Assembly (NCBI GenBank): GCA_963778465.1 | Contig: CAVZUK010000002.1 | Location: 372,001 to 436,000 of the forward strand | Source: CAVZBW01 sp963778465 | Lineage (GTDB): Bacteria > Actinomycetota > Acidimicrobiia > Acidimicrobiales > RAAP-2 | Direction of reading: 5' to 3' | Length of the DNA stretch: 64,000 nucleotides | In this document: one piece after another, positions 42,559-51,333 of the stretch | Layout of the letters: each line of letters opens with the position of its first letter | Numbering within the stretch: position 1 is the stretch's first letter | The notes under the pieces: model-generated | What the model was told of the DNA's origin: nothing | Databases searched by the model: none | What the model saw: the letters and a program-made list of their open reading frames with translations, nothing else | Position numbers and translations under genes: made by a program

Positions 42559-44034
42559 GGCCGGCTAGCCGCCGGCGTACGGATCTTCGTTCTGAACACC
42601 ATCGCGTCGTCCTCGATCCCTCTCCATTTGACCGTCCGGTAGTCGCGCAGGTAGCTCTGGTGCACCTGCCAGGGCGGCCTCGAGCCCTGCTTGGGCAGGA
42701 GATGGGCAGCCCGCTGGATGTACCCCGACTCCAGATTGAGGAGTGGGCCGGCGGCCACCGACTCGGAGTGGTCGACCGGCCGGCACTCACGCCAGCCCGC
42801 GCGCCCGCATGTGCTGGAGCAGGCGGCACACGTAGTCGCACGTTAGGTCGCACTTGAGCGTCCACGAGGCGTTGGTGTAGCCGACGGCGATGGCGAGGTT
42901 GGGCACACCTTCGAGCATCATGCCCTTGTAAGTGAGCCGACTCGGGATGTCGACATGCTCGCCGTCGACGGTGAGCTCCATCCCACCGAGGAACAGCAGC
43001 TCCAGGCCCGTCGCGGTCACGACGATGTCGGCCTCGAGCTCGGTGCCCGACTTGAGCTTGAGGCCGCGCTCGTTGAAGGCCTCGATGCGATCGGTGACGA
43101 CCGACACGCTGCCCGCGTGGATCGCTTTGAAGAGGTCCCCGTTGGGCACGATGCATAGTCGTTGGTCCCACGGGTCGTAGCGGGGGGTGAAGTGGGTCTC
43201 GACGTCGTACCCGTCGGGCAGGCGCCGCACGAGCTGACCTCGCAGCAGCTTCTTGACGAGCTCTGGGCGGCGCCGGCTCAGCTGGAAGAAGCCCAGGGTG
43301 GTGAGCGCCTTGAACCACCGGACCACGGGCCCCGACCACCGGCGTGGGAGGTTGCGGCGCAACCAGTCGGCGATCGGGTCGCGCGAGGGCAGCGAGGCGA
43401 CGTAGCTCGGCGACCGCTGGAGCATCGTGACGTGGCCGGCCGACGCGGCCAGTGCCGGGATGAGGGTGACCGCGGTCGCCCCGCTCCCGACGACGACGAT
43501 CCGCTTGCCGTCGTAGTCGAGGTCCTCGGGCCACGATTGGGGGTGGACGATCGTGCCCGAGAAGCTGTCGGAGCCCGCGAATTCGGGTTGGTGCCCCTGG
43601 TCGTACCGGTAGTAGCCGGTGCACCCGAAGAGGAAGCCGCAGGTGACCTGGATCGTCTCGCCGTCGTCGGTCCGGCGGGCCGTGACGAGCCAGCGCGCCT
43701 GTTCGCTCGACCAGTCGGCCCGGACGATGCGGTGCCGGAACCGGACATGCCGTTCGACCCCCGCGTCGGCTGCCGTGTCCTGGATGTACCGGAGGATGGT
43801 CTCCCCCTCGGCAATCGCCTCCTTGCCCTCCCAGGGCCGGAACGCGTAGCCGAGGGTGAACATGTCGGAGTCCGAGCGGATGCCCGGGTACCGGAACAGA
43901 TCCCAGGTCCCCCCGATGGCGTCGCGCGCCTCGAAGATGGCGTAGGAGGCCCACGGGCAACGGGTCTGGATGTAGCGACCGGCCCCTATGCCGGACAACC
44001 CGGCTCCGACGATCAGTACGTCGAAATGCTCCAA
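42555..44034 (-). pseudogene. Baeyer-Villiger type flavin monooxygenase, split near its end
   Basis: Residues 1-415 show VLIVGAGLSGIGAG (FAD site), GGTWDLFRYPGIRSD, VVVGSGATAVTLIPALA (NADPH site) and FNERGLKLKSGTELEADIVV. The frame stops at 42787, but the typical end (ECRPVDHSES, then YIQRAAHLLPKQG) continues in another frame to 42555. Removing one base near 42792 restores about 492 residues, the normal size. The start is probably TTG 44034 (LEHFDVLIVG) without a strong ribosome site. It inserts oxygen next to ketones or oxidises amines; substrate unknown. Coupled to the MBL gene downstream. Confidence 0.78.
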
Positions 44035-44119
44035 GCGCCGGCAGCGTACTCCAAGCCGCCCGCGCGCTCTCAGGCTGCCGCCGCAAGCGACCTCTGGTCG
44101 CCGCCCGTGCCGGTCGAGC

Positions 44120-44458
44120 TCAGAGGCGAAAGATCGAGAGGTAGGTGGCGGGCGTGTGAACCTCGAAGTCGCTGTGCACCGAGCCGGACGAGGCGGCGTA
44201 GGCATCGCCTGATTCCATGACGCGCCCTTGGTTCTTGATCTTGCCCTCGAGCAAATAGGAGAACTCGGCATGGGCGTGCTCGTGGGGATTGCCTCGGTAG
44301 CCGGACTCGGCCTCGATCAGAGCCAATGTCTAGCCGTCGGCCTGGGCCAGGATGTTCGCCCTGGCGTTGCCGGACGCCCCCCAGGGGACCCATTGCACCT
44401 GACTGGCGTCGGCGATGTCCCATCCCTTGGGCGACGGCGTTTCGGGAACGGTGCTCAT
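44120..44458 (-). pseudogene. Small cupin protein with an in-frame amber codon
   Basis: From ATG 44458 the frame reads MSTVPETPSPKGW, continues to ADG, meets TAG at 44332-44330, and goes on in the same frame with TLALIEAESGYRGNPHEHAH and a cupin barrel to 44120. A 112-residue single-domain cupin results if the stop is read as Tyr (TAC/TAT to TAG). HEHAHAEFSYLLEG holds the metal-site His and Glu. No recoding signal is visible, so this is a point change or base error. Short cupins of this kind bind a metal; role unknown. Confidence 0.7.
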
Positions 44459-44504
44459 CTTGCCTGCCTTCTGTTTCGCCGTAAGCGTGCCGCTTTACGA
44501 AATG

Positions 44505-45389
44505 CTAAATCGGCGTTGCCTCGATGGTGGCCAATTGGTCCATCGCGGGTCCGAAAGTGGACTCGAGCCAGCCGCCCGGGTCATCACCGACCGGCCCTGT
44601 GACGAGGGTGGAAACGCCCACCTCGGCAAGGGCCTCCGCCCCCCGGACGACGTCATCCACCCCTGCTCCGGGGGGCAGGTCACGGAACCCGGCAGTGACC
44701 TCGATCTCGTTGGGATCGCGGCCGACGTTCTCGCAGTGGTGGCGAAGCACGTCAATCTTGTGGGCGACCTCCTCCTTTCCGCCGAAGAAGTTGCAGGCGT
44801 CCGCGTACTGAGCAACGAGCCGCAGCGTCTTGCGCTCGCCACCGCCCCCGATCAGGATGCGGGGCCGGGGCCGGCTCAGGGGAGGGGGGCTGCAGAGGGT
44901 CTCGGCGAGCTGGTAGTGGCGGCCTACGAAGGGCCCGTCGTCGTCGCTCCACATCTGTAGACAGATCCGAATCGCCTCCTCGAGTAGCTCGAAGCGTTCG
45001 CCGAGGGGCGGGAACGGCACGCCGAGGCCGCGGTGCTCACGTTCGTACCAGGCCGCGCCGATGCCCAACTCGGCCCGGGCCTGCGAGAGGACGTCAAGGG
45101 TCGCGACGATCTTCGCGAGCAGGCCCGGGTGGCGGTAGGTCACGCCGGTCACCAGGAGCCGTAACCTGATCCGCTGAGTCGTGCCGGCCACGAATCCGAG
45201 TGCCGTATATCCCTCCAGCATCGGATCCTCGGCCGGGGCCATCCGGTCCATCTGGAAGTAGTGGTCCATGAAGGACAGGGTCCGAACACCCATGGCCTCG
45301 GACCGCCTGGCGAGGTCTGTGATTTCGGGGCCGATTCTGGCTGGACCCCCGGCCCAGTCGAAGCGGTGAACGTGGAGGTCGAGATTCAT
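44505..45389 (-). CDS. F420-dependent luciferase-like oxidoreductase (Rv1855c-like)
   Basis: 294 residues in the TIM-barrel LLM family: MDHYFQMDR, GYTALGFVAGTTQRIRLRLLV, RAELGIGAAWYEREHRGLGV and PRILIGGGGERKTLRLVAQYAD. The WYEREHRGLGVPFPP stretch is typical of the mycobacterial Rv1855c-like group, which uses coenzyme F420. Start ATG 45389 follows AGGAATAGGTCG. It lies downstream of the AIM24 gene by 95 bases and upstream of the broken cupin. Substrate unknown. Confidence 0.87.
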   Translation of the reverse strand: MNLDLHVHRFDWAGGPARIGPEITDLARRSEAMGVRTLSFMDHYFQMDRMAPAEDPMLEGYTALGFVAGTTQRIRLRLLVTGVTYRHPGLLAKIVATLDVLSQARAELGIGAAWYEREHRGLGVPFPPLGERFELLEEAIRICLQMWSDDDGPFVGRHYQLAETLCSPPPLSRPRPRILIGGGGERKTLRLVAQYADACNFFGGKEEVAHKIDVLRHHCENVGRDPNEIEVTAGFRDLPPGAGVDDVVRGAEALAEVGVSTLVTGPVGDDPGGWLESTFGPAMDQLATIEATPI

Positions 45390-45484
45390 CGACCTATTCC
45401 TACCCCAGCCGGACTTGCGCATTCCTGGGCCCGAGCCCGGTCGAGGCAGGCTGGTTCGAGGGCCTGAGCTGGTACGCGCGACGC

Positions 45485-46307
45485 TTAGTTGTTGAGCAGG
45501 CCCCCGATGAAGGAGCCGGGCGAGTTGTTGCCACCACCGTCCTCGTTCTGCGGGAGGTAGGGCGCGATGGCATGGGCCAGTTGCGAGATGGGCATGGTCT
45601 GGAGCCAGACCATGCCGGGACCCGTCACCGACGCGAGGAAGAGCGAGTCGGCGCCGAAGAGCATGTTCTTCACGCCCTTGACCATCTTGATCTCGAAGCT
45701 CATCGAGGCGTCGAAGAGCCCTACGTGGCCCGGTATCACGCGGATGTTCTCGCCCGGTGCCAGGTGGTACTCGACCAGCTCCCCGGAGAGGGCGATCCAT
45801 GCGGTGCCCTGGCCGGTCACCCGCTGGAGGATGAAGCCGCTCCCGCCGAAGATCCCTGCGCCGAGCTTCTGCTGGAAGCCGATCGAGACGTTGACCCCCG
45901 AGGGTCGCGGCGAGGAAGCCGTGCCGGTGGACGAGGTACTCCCGGTCTGCTGCGATGGCCACGGGCCGGATCTCGCCGGGCAACTTGGCCGCGAAGGAGA
46001 TGGTGCCGGGCTCACCCTCGGCCTGGTACTCGGTGAGGAAGAGGCCGCCGCCCGCCACCGTCCGCTTGAGCGCGCCAAACATCCCCTTCGATCCGGCCCC
46101 GGAGGTGGAGGTGGACAGCTGGATCGAGGGCGACATCCACGAGAGCTCCCCGCCAGGAGACACGAGGCTCTGGCCGGGATCGAGCTCGACCTGCAGCACC
46201 GGCATCACGGTGCCGAGGACGCGGTGACGGACGCCGGCCGCCGCGTCGACGGCAGCGGGATCGTCGGGAGAGGGTGGGGATCCGGGGGGTGGCGACGTAT
46301 CCGACAT
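45485..46307 (-). pseudogene. AIM24/TIGR00266 family protein, split by one-base shift
   Basis: The first part (to about residue 135: QVELDPGQSLVSPGGELSW, GGGLFLTEYQAEGEPGTISF) and the second part (VNVSIGFQQKLGAGIFGG, LQRVTGQGTAWIALSGE, GPGMVWLQTMP) belong to one AIM24 beta-roll protein but are in two frames. Dropping one G from the run at 45895-45899 restores about 273 residues. ATG 46307 has AAGGAGAGCCC upstream. The family is widespread and of poorly known role (mitochondrial AIM24, bacterial TIGR00266). Confidence 0.8.
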
Positions 46308-46378
46308 GGGCTCTCCTTGGTCTCTGCGGGGCAGCCGACGGTTGGTCGCGCCGAGATTAGGCTAGGAGATGCTGCAAG

Positions 46379-46861
46379 ATGAGTGCGCTCTTTGGTTTCC
46401 CCGATCCCGTCAACGAGACGTCCGCTCGGGTCGTCGCGGGAGGCGTCGTCGCGATGGCGACTGCCACTGTCGCCCTCGATCAGCCGTGGATCCTCGTGCC
46501 CCTGACCTACGGCTTCGCTGCCCGGGTGACCACGGGTCCCAAATTGAGCCCCCTCGGTCAGATCGCCACCCGGGTGGTCACGCCGCGGCTGCGCGTGCGC
46601 CATCGGTACTCGCCGGGATCTCCCAAGCGTCTGGCTCAGGGGATGGGCCTGGCGATGTCGGGTGCCGCCCTGATCGCCCACTACGGCTTCTGCCGAAAGC
46701 GGCTGGCCTACGGCCTGCTGACCGGTCTGGCCCTCGCAGCGGGCCTCGAGTCGTTCGCCGGCTTCTGCGTGGCGTGCCGCCTCTACGCCGGCCTGGTAAG
46801 CCTGGGTGTCCTGCCCGAGACGGTGTGCGAGCGGTGCGCCGACCCCGATCTCACAGGTTGA
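46379..46861 (+). CDS. DUF4395 membrane protein
   Basis: 160 residues. DPVNETSARVVAG at the start, GPKLSPLGQIATR in the loop and two or more hydrophobic spans (VVAMATATVALDQPWILVPLTYG; LLTGLALAAGLESFAGFCVACRLY) match DUF4395. Cysteines in FCVAC and VCERC near the C-terminus could bind metal or pair. Function unknown; members often accompany thiol-redox genes. It is convergent with the DUF488 gene, with an 11-base overlap. Confidence 0.85.
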   Translation: MSALFGFPDPVNETSARVVAGGVVAMATATVALDQPWILVPLTYGFAARVTTGPKLSPLGQIATRVVTPRLRVRHRYSPGSPKRLAQGMGLAMSGAALIAHYGFCRKRLAYGLLTGLALAAGLESFAGFCVACRLYAGLVSLGVLPETVCERCADPDLTG

Positions 46862-47273
46862 CCGTGGAGGTCCCCAAGCGATCGGCGACGGCGGTCCGAT
46901 GGCAGGTGGCGCCGTCGCGCTCGTAGCAGAGGAGCGCCACGGGCCCGCTCCCCTGGAGGGATCTCACCCGGTCGAGGGCCGGCCCGCCGTGTTCGTCGAG
47001 ATGCTCGGCGTAGACCCGTTTGGCCTCCTCGCGGCCGCTTCGGTACCCCGGCCGGTTCTCCCGGGGGTTGCCGAGGCTCCGCTCGTGCACGTACGTGATC
47101 CCGGCGGCGACGAGTGCCGAGGAGAGCGCGGCCTTGGAGAAACCGCGTCGACGGCTGACGGCGTGCAGGCGAACGTCGACCACCGCGGCGACGCCGTTTC
47201 GCGTGAGCAGTCCGACGAGCTCCTCGAGGGTGCGATCCTGGTAGCCGACCGTGAGGACGGTCGCGGTGGCCAC
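46851..47273 (-). CDS. DUF488 family protein
   Basis: 140 residues: LTVGYQDRTLEELVGLL, VVDVRLHAVSRRRGFSK and a terminal LLCYERDGATCHR, the diagnostic DUF488 segments with the conserved Cys and His near the end. Structure-based work places the family near nucleic-acid or nucleotide handling, without an agreed function. It is the downstream member of a small pair, the hypothetical at 47283-47597 being 9 bases upstream. Confidence 0.87.
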   Translation of the reverse strand: MATATVLTVGYQDRTLEELVGLLTRNGVAAVVDVRLHAVSRRRGFSKAALSSALVAAGITYVHERSLGNPRENRPGYRSGREEAKRVYAEHLDEHGGPALDRVRSLQGSGPVALLCYERDGATCHRTAVADRLGTSTVNL

Positions 47274-47282
47274 CGGCGCGTC

Positions 47283-47597
47283 TCAGCCGATGGTGGTGAC
47301 GTAGGCGCCGACGAGCTCCGCGGTCTGCTGGTCCACCCCGCCGTCCCGCCGGTCCGCGTGCCCTTCCTGGAAGCGTGCGAACGCCGCCGTCTCGGTGATC
47401 GGGTTGGGCTCCTCGTCGCCGTGGTCGTGGAACGAGACGTGGACGAAAGAGCCGTCCGCAAGACGGAGCACGAGGTAGCTCACGTTGCCGGGCCGGGTGG
47501 CGTCGAGCTCGTCGAAGACGGCTTCGATGCGCCGCTGGTTCTCGTCCGCCGCCTCCGACGACCGGGTCGCGTATCGGGTCACCAACCGCTTCTGCAT
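47283..47597 (-). CDS. Conserved hypothetical protein, ABM-like ferredoxin fold possible
   Basis: 104 residues beginning MQKRLVTRYATRSSEAADEN. The pattern of N-terminal strand, helix (NQRRIEAVFDELDATRP), strand VSYLVLRLADGSFVHV and helix AAFARFQEG suggests a small alpha-beta dimer like antibiotic-biosynthesis monooxygenase folds, but I do not recognise a named family. The frame opens at 47720, yet ATG 47597 with AAAGGAGACC is the clear start. Probably co-transcribed with the DUF488 gene. Confidence 0.75.
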   Translation of the reverse strand: MQKRLVTRYATRSSEAADENQRRIEAVFDELDATRPGNVSYLVLRLADGSFVHVSFHDHGDEEPNPITETAAFARFQEGHADRRDGGVDQQTAELVGAYVTTIG

Positions 47598-47801
47598 GCC
47601 GGTCTCCTTTCGGGCGCGGCGCCAGTGGTCACGCGTCCGGGCTCTCGCCGAGACTGTACCGGCTCGGCTCGACCGGCCCGGGTGCCGCCGAGGACCGGAC
47701 GGATGACCCCCCGGGGGCACAAGGGATCGGGCGGTCGTGTTTCAGGATGTTGAAGGGTAGGGAGACGGCAGACAGGTGAAGACGAGGACGGGAGGTGGAC
47801 C

Positions 47802-48062
47802 ATGTCGAGCGCACGCGAGTTGGTCGAGGAGCTGAGGGCTCCCACTCGTTCCCTGCGGAAGGCCGCACCGCAAGCATGGGCGGGCTTTTCCCAATTGCAC
47901 GACGCGACGATCTCGGAGGGATCGCTGTCCGCGGCCGTGAAGGAGCTCATGGCCCTGGCCATCGCCGTGGTCAAGCAGTGCGACGGGTGCATCGTCTACC
48001 ACGCCAAGGCTGCGGCTGCGGACGGAGCCGCCCCGCCGGCCGGCCAGGTCCCCGCGCCCTGA
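47802..48062 (+). CDS. Truncated carboxymuconolactone decarboxylase-like (AhpD) protein
   Basis: 86 residues. Helices and the redox motif KQCDGCIVYHAKAAA of CMD/AhpD proteins are present, so the CxxC and His are intact. The protein then ends in AAPPAGQVPAP, whereas relatives continue about 30 residues with another helix. No other frame in the following 50 bases supplies that helix, so the end looks deleted rather than shifted. GGGAGGTGGACC precedes ATG 47802. It could still fold as a peroxidase-type helper or be non-functional. Confidence 0.72.
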   Translation: MSSARELVEELRAPTRSLRKAAPQAWAGFSQLHDATISEGSLSAAVKELMALAIAVVKQCDGCIVYHAKAAAADGAAPPAGQVPAP

Positions 48063-48114
48063 CCGCCCGCTCGGTTCCGCCCGCTCGCGCTGCCGGCTTA
48101 CAATCCGGGCACCT

Positions 48115-48666
48115 ATGAGCGGGGAGGCGTTGGAAGAGGAGCTGGCCGCGATGGTCGGAAAGCCGGTCGGATCGCGCGAGGTGGCGACGGCGCCCGATCC
48201 GGTCAACCAGCCGATGATCCGGCACTGGGCGGCCGCCTTCGAGGACTGGAATCCCGTCTACACCGACGAAGCGCAGGCGTCGGCCTCGAGGTTCGGCGGG
48301 ATCGTCGCCCCGCCGCTCATGCTGCAGACCTGGACCATGGCGACGCCGCGCATCACCGGGATCGCCGAGCGGGGCGGGTCGCCGGTCGAGACGGAGGACG
48401 GCGGCCCGCTCGGCATCCTGGACGCGGCCGGATACCGCGGGACCCTGGCGACCAACTCGGAGTTCGAGATCCTCCGGTACCTTCGGCTCGGGGAGGTCGT
48501 CTCGGCGAGCACGGTCATCGATGCGATCTCCGAGGAAAAGCAGACCCGTCTGGGCCCGGGCCGCTTCGTCACCTGGGTCACGACGTACCGCAACGAGGTT
48601 GGTGAGGTGATCGGTCGCCAGACGTTCCGGATCCTCAAGTTCAAGACCGGTGAGGAGCGGGGTTGA
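48115..48666 (+). CDS. MaoC-like dehydratase, N-terminal (FAS1-like) type
   Basis: 183-residue hot-dog protein. VNQPMIRHWAAAFEDWNPVYTDE, FGGIVAPPLMLQTW and FEILRYLRLGEVV match the FAS1-type MaoC N-domain, the partner that lacks the hydratase dyad but forms heterodimers with a catalytic MaoC subunit. The next gene, overlapping by TTGA, encodes such a subunit. Together they would hydrate an enoyl-CoA, as in steroid or fatty-acid side-chain breakdown. Confidence 0.85.
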   Translation: MSGEALEEELAAMVGKPVGSREVATAPDPVNQPMIRHWAAAFEDWNPVYTDEAQASASRFGGIVAPPLMLQTWTMATPRITGIAERGGSPVETEDGGPLGILDAAGYRGTLATNSEFEILRYLRLGEVVSASTVIDAISEEKQTRLGPGRFVTWVTTYRNEVGEVIGRQTFRILKFKTGEERG

Positions 48667-49148
48667 GCGAGCGGGCCGGATCGACGGACGGTGCGCCGGC
48701 GAGGGTGAGCGTCGACTGGAACGGGGTCTCGGTCGGAGACGAGCTCTCTCCGATGGAGATCGACGTCACCCCGACGGTGGTCGTGGCGGGAGCCGTGGCC
48801 ACTCGGGATTTCATGCCCGTCCACCACGACCGCGACTACGCCAACACGCAGGGCGCGCCGGACATCTTCATGAACATCCTGTCCGACACGGCCTACTGCA
48901 GCAGGTTCCTCACGGACTGGGCGGGCCCCGACGCGCGGATCCGCCGCCTCACCGTCCGCCTCGGCGTCCCGATGTTTCCGGGCAGCCGCCTCGTGTACAC
49001 GGGGATGGTGTCCGGCGTGTCGCGCGATGGGGCGGAGGGGCTCGTGGAGGTCGAGTTCCGCGCCGTGAACGACCTGGGCGAGCACCTCACGGGGACGGCG
49101 GAGATCGGCCTGCCGGTCGAGCCCGCCTCGGCGGCCTCCACGGCCTGA
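48663..49148 (+). CDS. MaoC-like dehydratase catalytic subunit
   Basis: 161 residues, hot-dog fold. The hydratase-2 style segment ATRDFMPVHHDRDYANTQG holds the Asp and His positions, and IRRLTVRLGVPMFPG follows. Start TTG 48663 overlaps the stop of the N-domain partner. Expected reaction: addition of water to a 2-enoyl-CoA, in a heterodimer with the preceding protein. Long-chain or steroid acyl-CoA substrates are typical of such pairs in actinobacteria; specificity here is unknown. Confidence 0.85.
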   Translation: MSERAGSTDGAPARVSVDWNGVSVGDELSPMEIDVTPTVVVAGAVATRDFMPVHHDRDYANTQGAPDIFMNILSDTAYCSRFLTDWAGPDARIRRLTVRLGVPMFPGSRLVYTGMVSGVSRDGAEGLVEVEFRAVNDLGEHLTGTAEIGLPVEPASAASTA

Positions 49149-49174
49149 GGGACCGCGAGGGTCTCGTCGACCGG

Positions 49175-50005
49175 TTGCCGAACAGCGGGCCGCCACCCAC
49201 CTATGCCGGCGGCGTCCGGCTCTTGGCCACGGACATCGACGGGACGCTCGTGCGCCGGGACGGCTCGCCGTCCCCCCGGACGCTCGCCGCGGTGAGGGCT
49301 GCCGCTGAGGCGGGGCTCGAGGTGGTCCTCGTCACGGCCCGGCCGCCCCGATGGGTCGATTCCCTCGTCGAGCAGCTGGGGTGCCACCCCGTGGTCGTGT
49401 GCTCCAACGGAGCGCTCCTCTACGACGCCATCGCCCGGGAGGTGGTGGCCGAGCACGCCCTGCAGCCCGCGATGGCCGCCGAGGTGCTGGCGCGCCTGCG
49501 CGCCGAGTTCCTGGGCGTCGCGGTGGCCGTCGAGGTCGGCCTGGGCTATGGCCAGGAGCCCCACTACCTGGCGCAGTGGCCCGTTCCCACGGACGCGGTG
49601 GTCGCCCTGGCGGAGGCGCTCGTCTCCGATCCGGTGGCCAAGCTGATCGTCCGGCACGCCGAGTCGGGTGACCACTGGGAGCTGATCGAGCGGGCAAGGA
49701 GGGCCGTCGGCGGGATCGCGGAGGTCACCAGCTCCGGCCCCGCCTCCCCGATAGAGATCGCCGCACCCGGCGTCAACAAGGCGCTGGCGCTCGAGATCGT
49801 TGCCGGGCAGCTGGGCGCTCCCGCCGGCACCGTGGTGGCTTTCGGGGACATGCCCAACGACTTGTCCATGCTGGCCTGGGCCGGGCGCTCGGTGGCTCCC
49901 GCCAACGCCCACGCCGACGTGCTGGCGATGGTCGACCACGTGACCGAGGACTGCGACGCCGACGGCGTCGCCCTCGTCATCGAGGCGATCCTCGACGCTC
50001 GGTGA
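49175..50005 (+). CDS. Cof-type HAD phosphatase
   Basis: About 276 residues. HAD motif I LLATDIDGTLVRRDG, motif II-like VLVTARPPRW and the C-terminal FGDMPNDLSMLAWAGRSVAPANAH fit the Cof/HAD-IIB group, with a large cap domain between. It would remove phosphate from a small metabolite or cofactor. The only plausible in-frame start is TTG 49175, with GAGGG about 13 bases upstream. It lies 26 bases after the MaoC gene and is convergent with the PhyH gene. Confidence 0.83.
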   Translation: MPNSGPPPTYAGGVRLLATDIDGTLVRRDGSPSPRTLAAVRAAAEAGLEVVLVTARPPRWVDSLVEQLGCHPVVVCSNGALLYDAIAREVVAEHALQPAMAAEVLARLRAEFLGVAVAVEVGLGYGQEPHYLAQWPVPTDAVVALAEALVSDPVAKLIVRHAESGDHWELIERARRAVGGIAEVTSSGPASPIEIAAPGVNKALALEIVAGQLGAPAGTVVAFGDMPNDLSMLAWAGRSVAPANAHADVLAMVDHVTEDCDADGVALVIEAILDAR

Positions 50006-50049
50006 TCGGGCCCCAAGGACGGCTCAGCGGGGCAGGTCAGCGGGGCAGG

Positions 50050-51237
50050 TCAGCGAAGGTCGTCGACGTGGGGCACCCGTCCGGCGTCCCTCGAGAAGAG
50101 CACGTCGTTGTAGCCCTCGCCCGGACCGACCATCTCGAAGGTCCGGGGTTGCACGAAGGTCACGTAGAGCGCCCGCCGGCCCGGGGCCCCCAGGTCCGAA
50201 GGGGGTGGAGCGGAATGCAAGGTGTGGCCGAAATGCGCCGTGACGTCTCCGGGCCGGGTGCGCAGCGCCGCGACCGGCAGACTCTTCGTCTCCTCGTCGG
50301 TCGGCAGGCGGGAGGTGCCCTTGTGCGAGCCGGCGATCATCAGGAGCTGGCCATTGGCCGGTGACGCGGCGTCGAGCTGGATGCCCACGTTGAGCACCGG
50401 GCACATGACCGGGTGACCCCCCATCCCGCAGTCCCGGTGCCACGGCAGGTCGGCGAGCCCCGTTTGCGCGCCGGGCACCTTGATCACGACGCTGTCGCCG
50501 TCAAGGCGGTCGGTGGCGTCGCGAAGCTCGCGCCCGCCGAGGTCGGCGATCCGCCGCATCCGTCGGTCAGACCCGAGCGCTGCGACGAGCTCGGACAGCT
50601 CGTTGAGATAGATGACCCGGTTGCAGACCTCCCGCGACCCGACGGTCGTCCACCACGAGCGCTGGTCGTCCGGCCGCGCACGGGCGACCGCGGCGCGGAC
50701 GACCTCGCGCATCGCCTCGATCTCGTTCGCGCCGAACACGGAGCGCAGGTGGACGAATCCCGCAACTTGCAGGAAGCTCCGCATCTCGTCGTCGGAATCC
50801 TCGAGCCCGAACGAGCGGTCCAGGACCAGGGGCTCGCCGTCGCCGTCTTGGAGCGGCGGCGGTGCGGCGAGGTCGTACATCGCCTGGCCGTCGAGGACCA
50901 CCCGGAGCACCGGCTCCCATTGGGCGAGGTCTCCCATCCCACCCCTCGGGAAGGTGGCGTCGCCGGCGTAGAGGAGGGAGAAGGACGATCGCAGCTCGCA
51001 GACGAAATCCGACCAGCTCCGGGGGTCGAGCTCGACCACGGTCGACGCGCCGGCGTCCCCTGCCTCGACGGCGATCCGGGAGCCGGACGCAGCGTACGTG
51101 TAGGCGGCTCCGTCCGGCATGCGGAAGGCGATGGGTCGCAGGCCGCCAAGGTCCGCCGACGACCGGGAGCCGAGCTTTTCGGGCAGTACCACTGCATGAA
51201 AGTGCTCGAAGTCGATGGGGGCGAACCGCTCCTGCAC
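50050..51237 (-). CDS. Phytanoyl-CoA dioxygenase (PhyH) domain with SCP2-like N-terminal part
   Basis: About 395 residues. Residues 1-135 resemble a sterol-carrier SCP2 fold (VELDPRSWSDFVCELRSS, WEPVLRVVLDGQAMYD). Residues about 160-390 are a PhyH-type Fe(II)/2-oxoglutarate oxygenase with metal ligands in LPWHRDCGM and HFGHTLHSAPP. A lipid-binding and a hydroxylating part in one chain suggests oxidation of a lipid tail. GTG 51237 is my best start; no strong ribosome site is visible, and the frame is open to 51342, overlapping the divergent neighbour. Confidence 0.8.
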   Translation of the reverse strand: MQERFAPIDFEHFHAVVLPEKLGSRSSADLGGLRPIAFRMPDGAAYTYAASGSRIAVEAGDAGASTVVELDPRSWSDFVCELRSSFSLLYAGDATFPRGGMGDLAQWEPVLRVVLDGQAMYDLAAPPPLQDGDGEPLVLDRSFGLEDSDDEMRSFLQVAGFVHLRSVFGANEIEAMREVVRAAVARARPDDQRSWWTTVGSREVCNRVIYLNELSELVAALGSDRRMRRIADLGGRELRDATDRLDGDSVVIKVPGAQTGLADLPWHRDCGMGGHPVMCPVLNVGIQLDAASPANGQLLMIAGSHKGTSRLPTDEETKSLPVAALRTRPGDVTAHFGHTLHSAPPPSDLGAPGRRALYVTFVQPRTFEMVGPGEGYNDVLFSRDAGRVPHVDDLR

Positions 51238-51333
51238 GGGCTCTACAGTAACGCCGGAGACGTCGCCCGGCCCTGCGGGACGAGCGGCGCCGGAGGGGGC
51301 CGAAAGCGTCCTCCGTTCGGACGGAGGGGAGCC

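Noticed and set aside
40811..44086. 1091-codon minus-strand open frame
   Set aside because: It is Arg/Pro-rich, runs over several recognisable genes in other frames and contains only fragments of them (the hydrolase front and the monooxygenase tail); it is open because of high GC.
44330..44332. TAG read as pyrrolysine or another recoded residue
   Set aside because: No recoding element or matching tRNA/synthetase genes in view; a Tyr codon one base away is the simpler reading.
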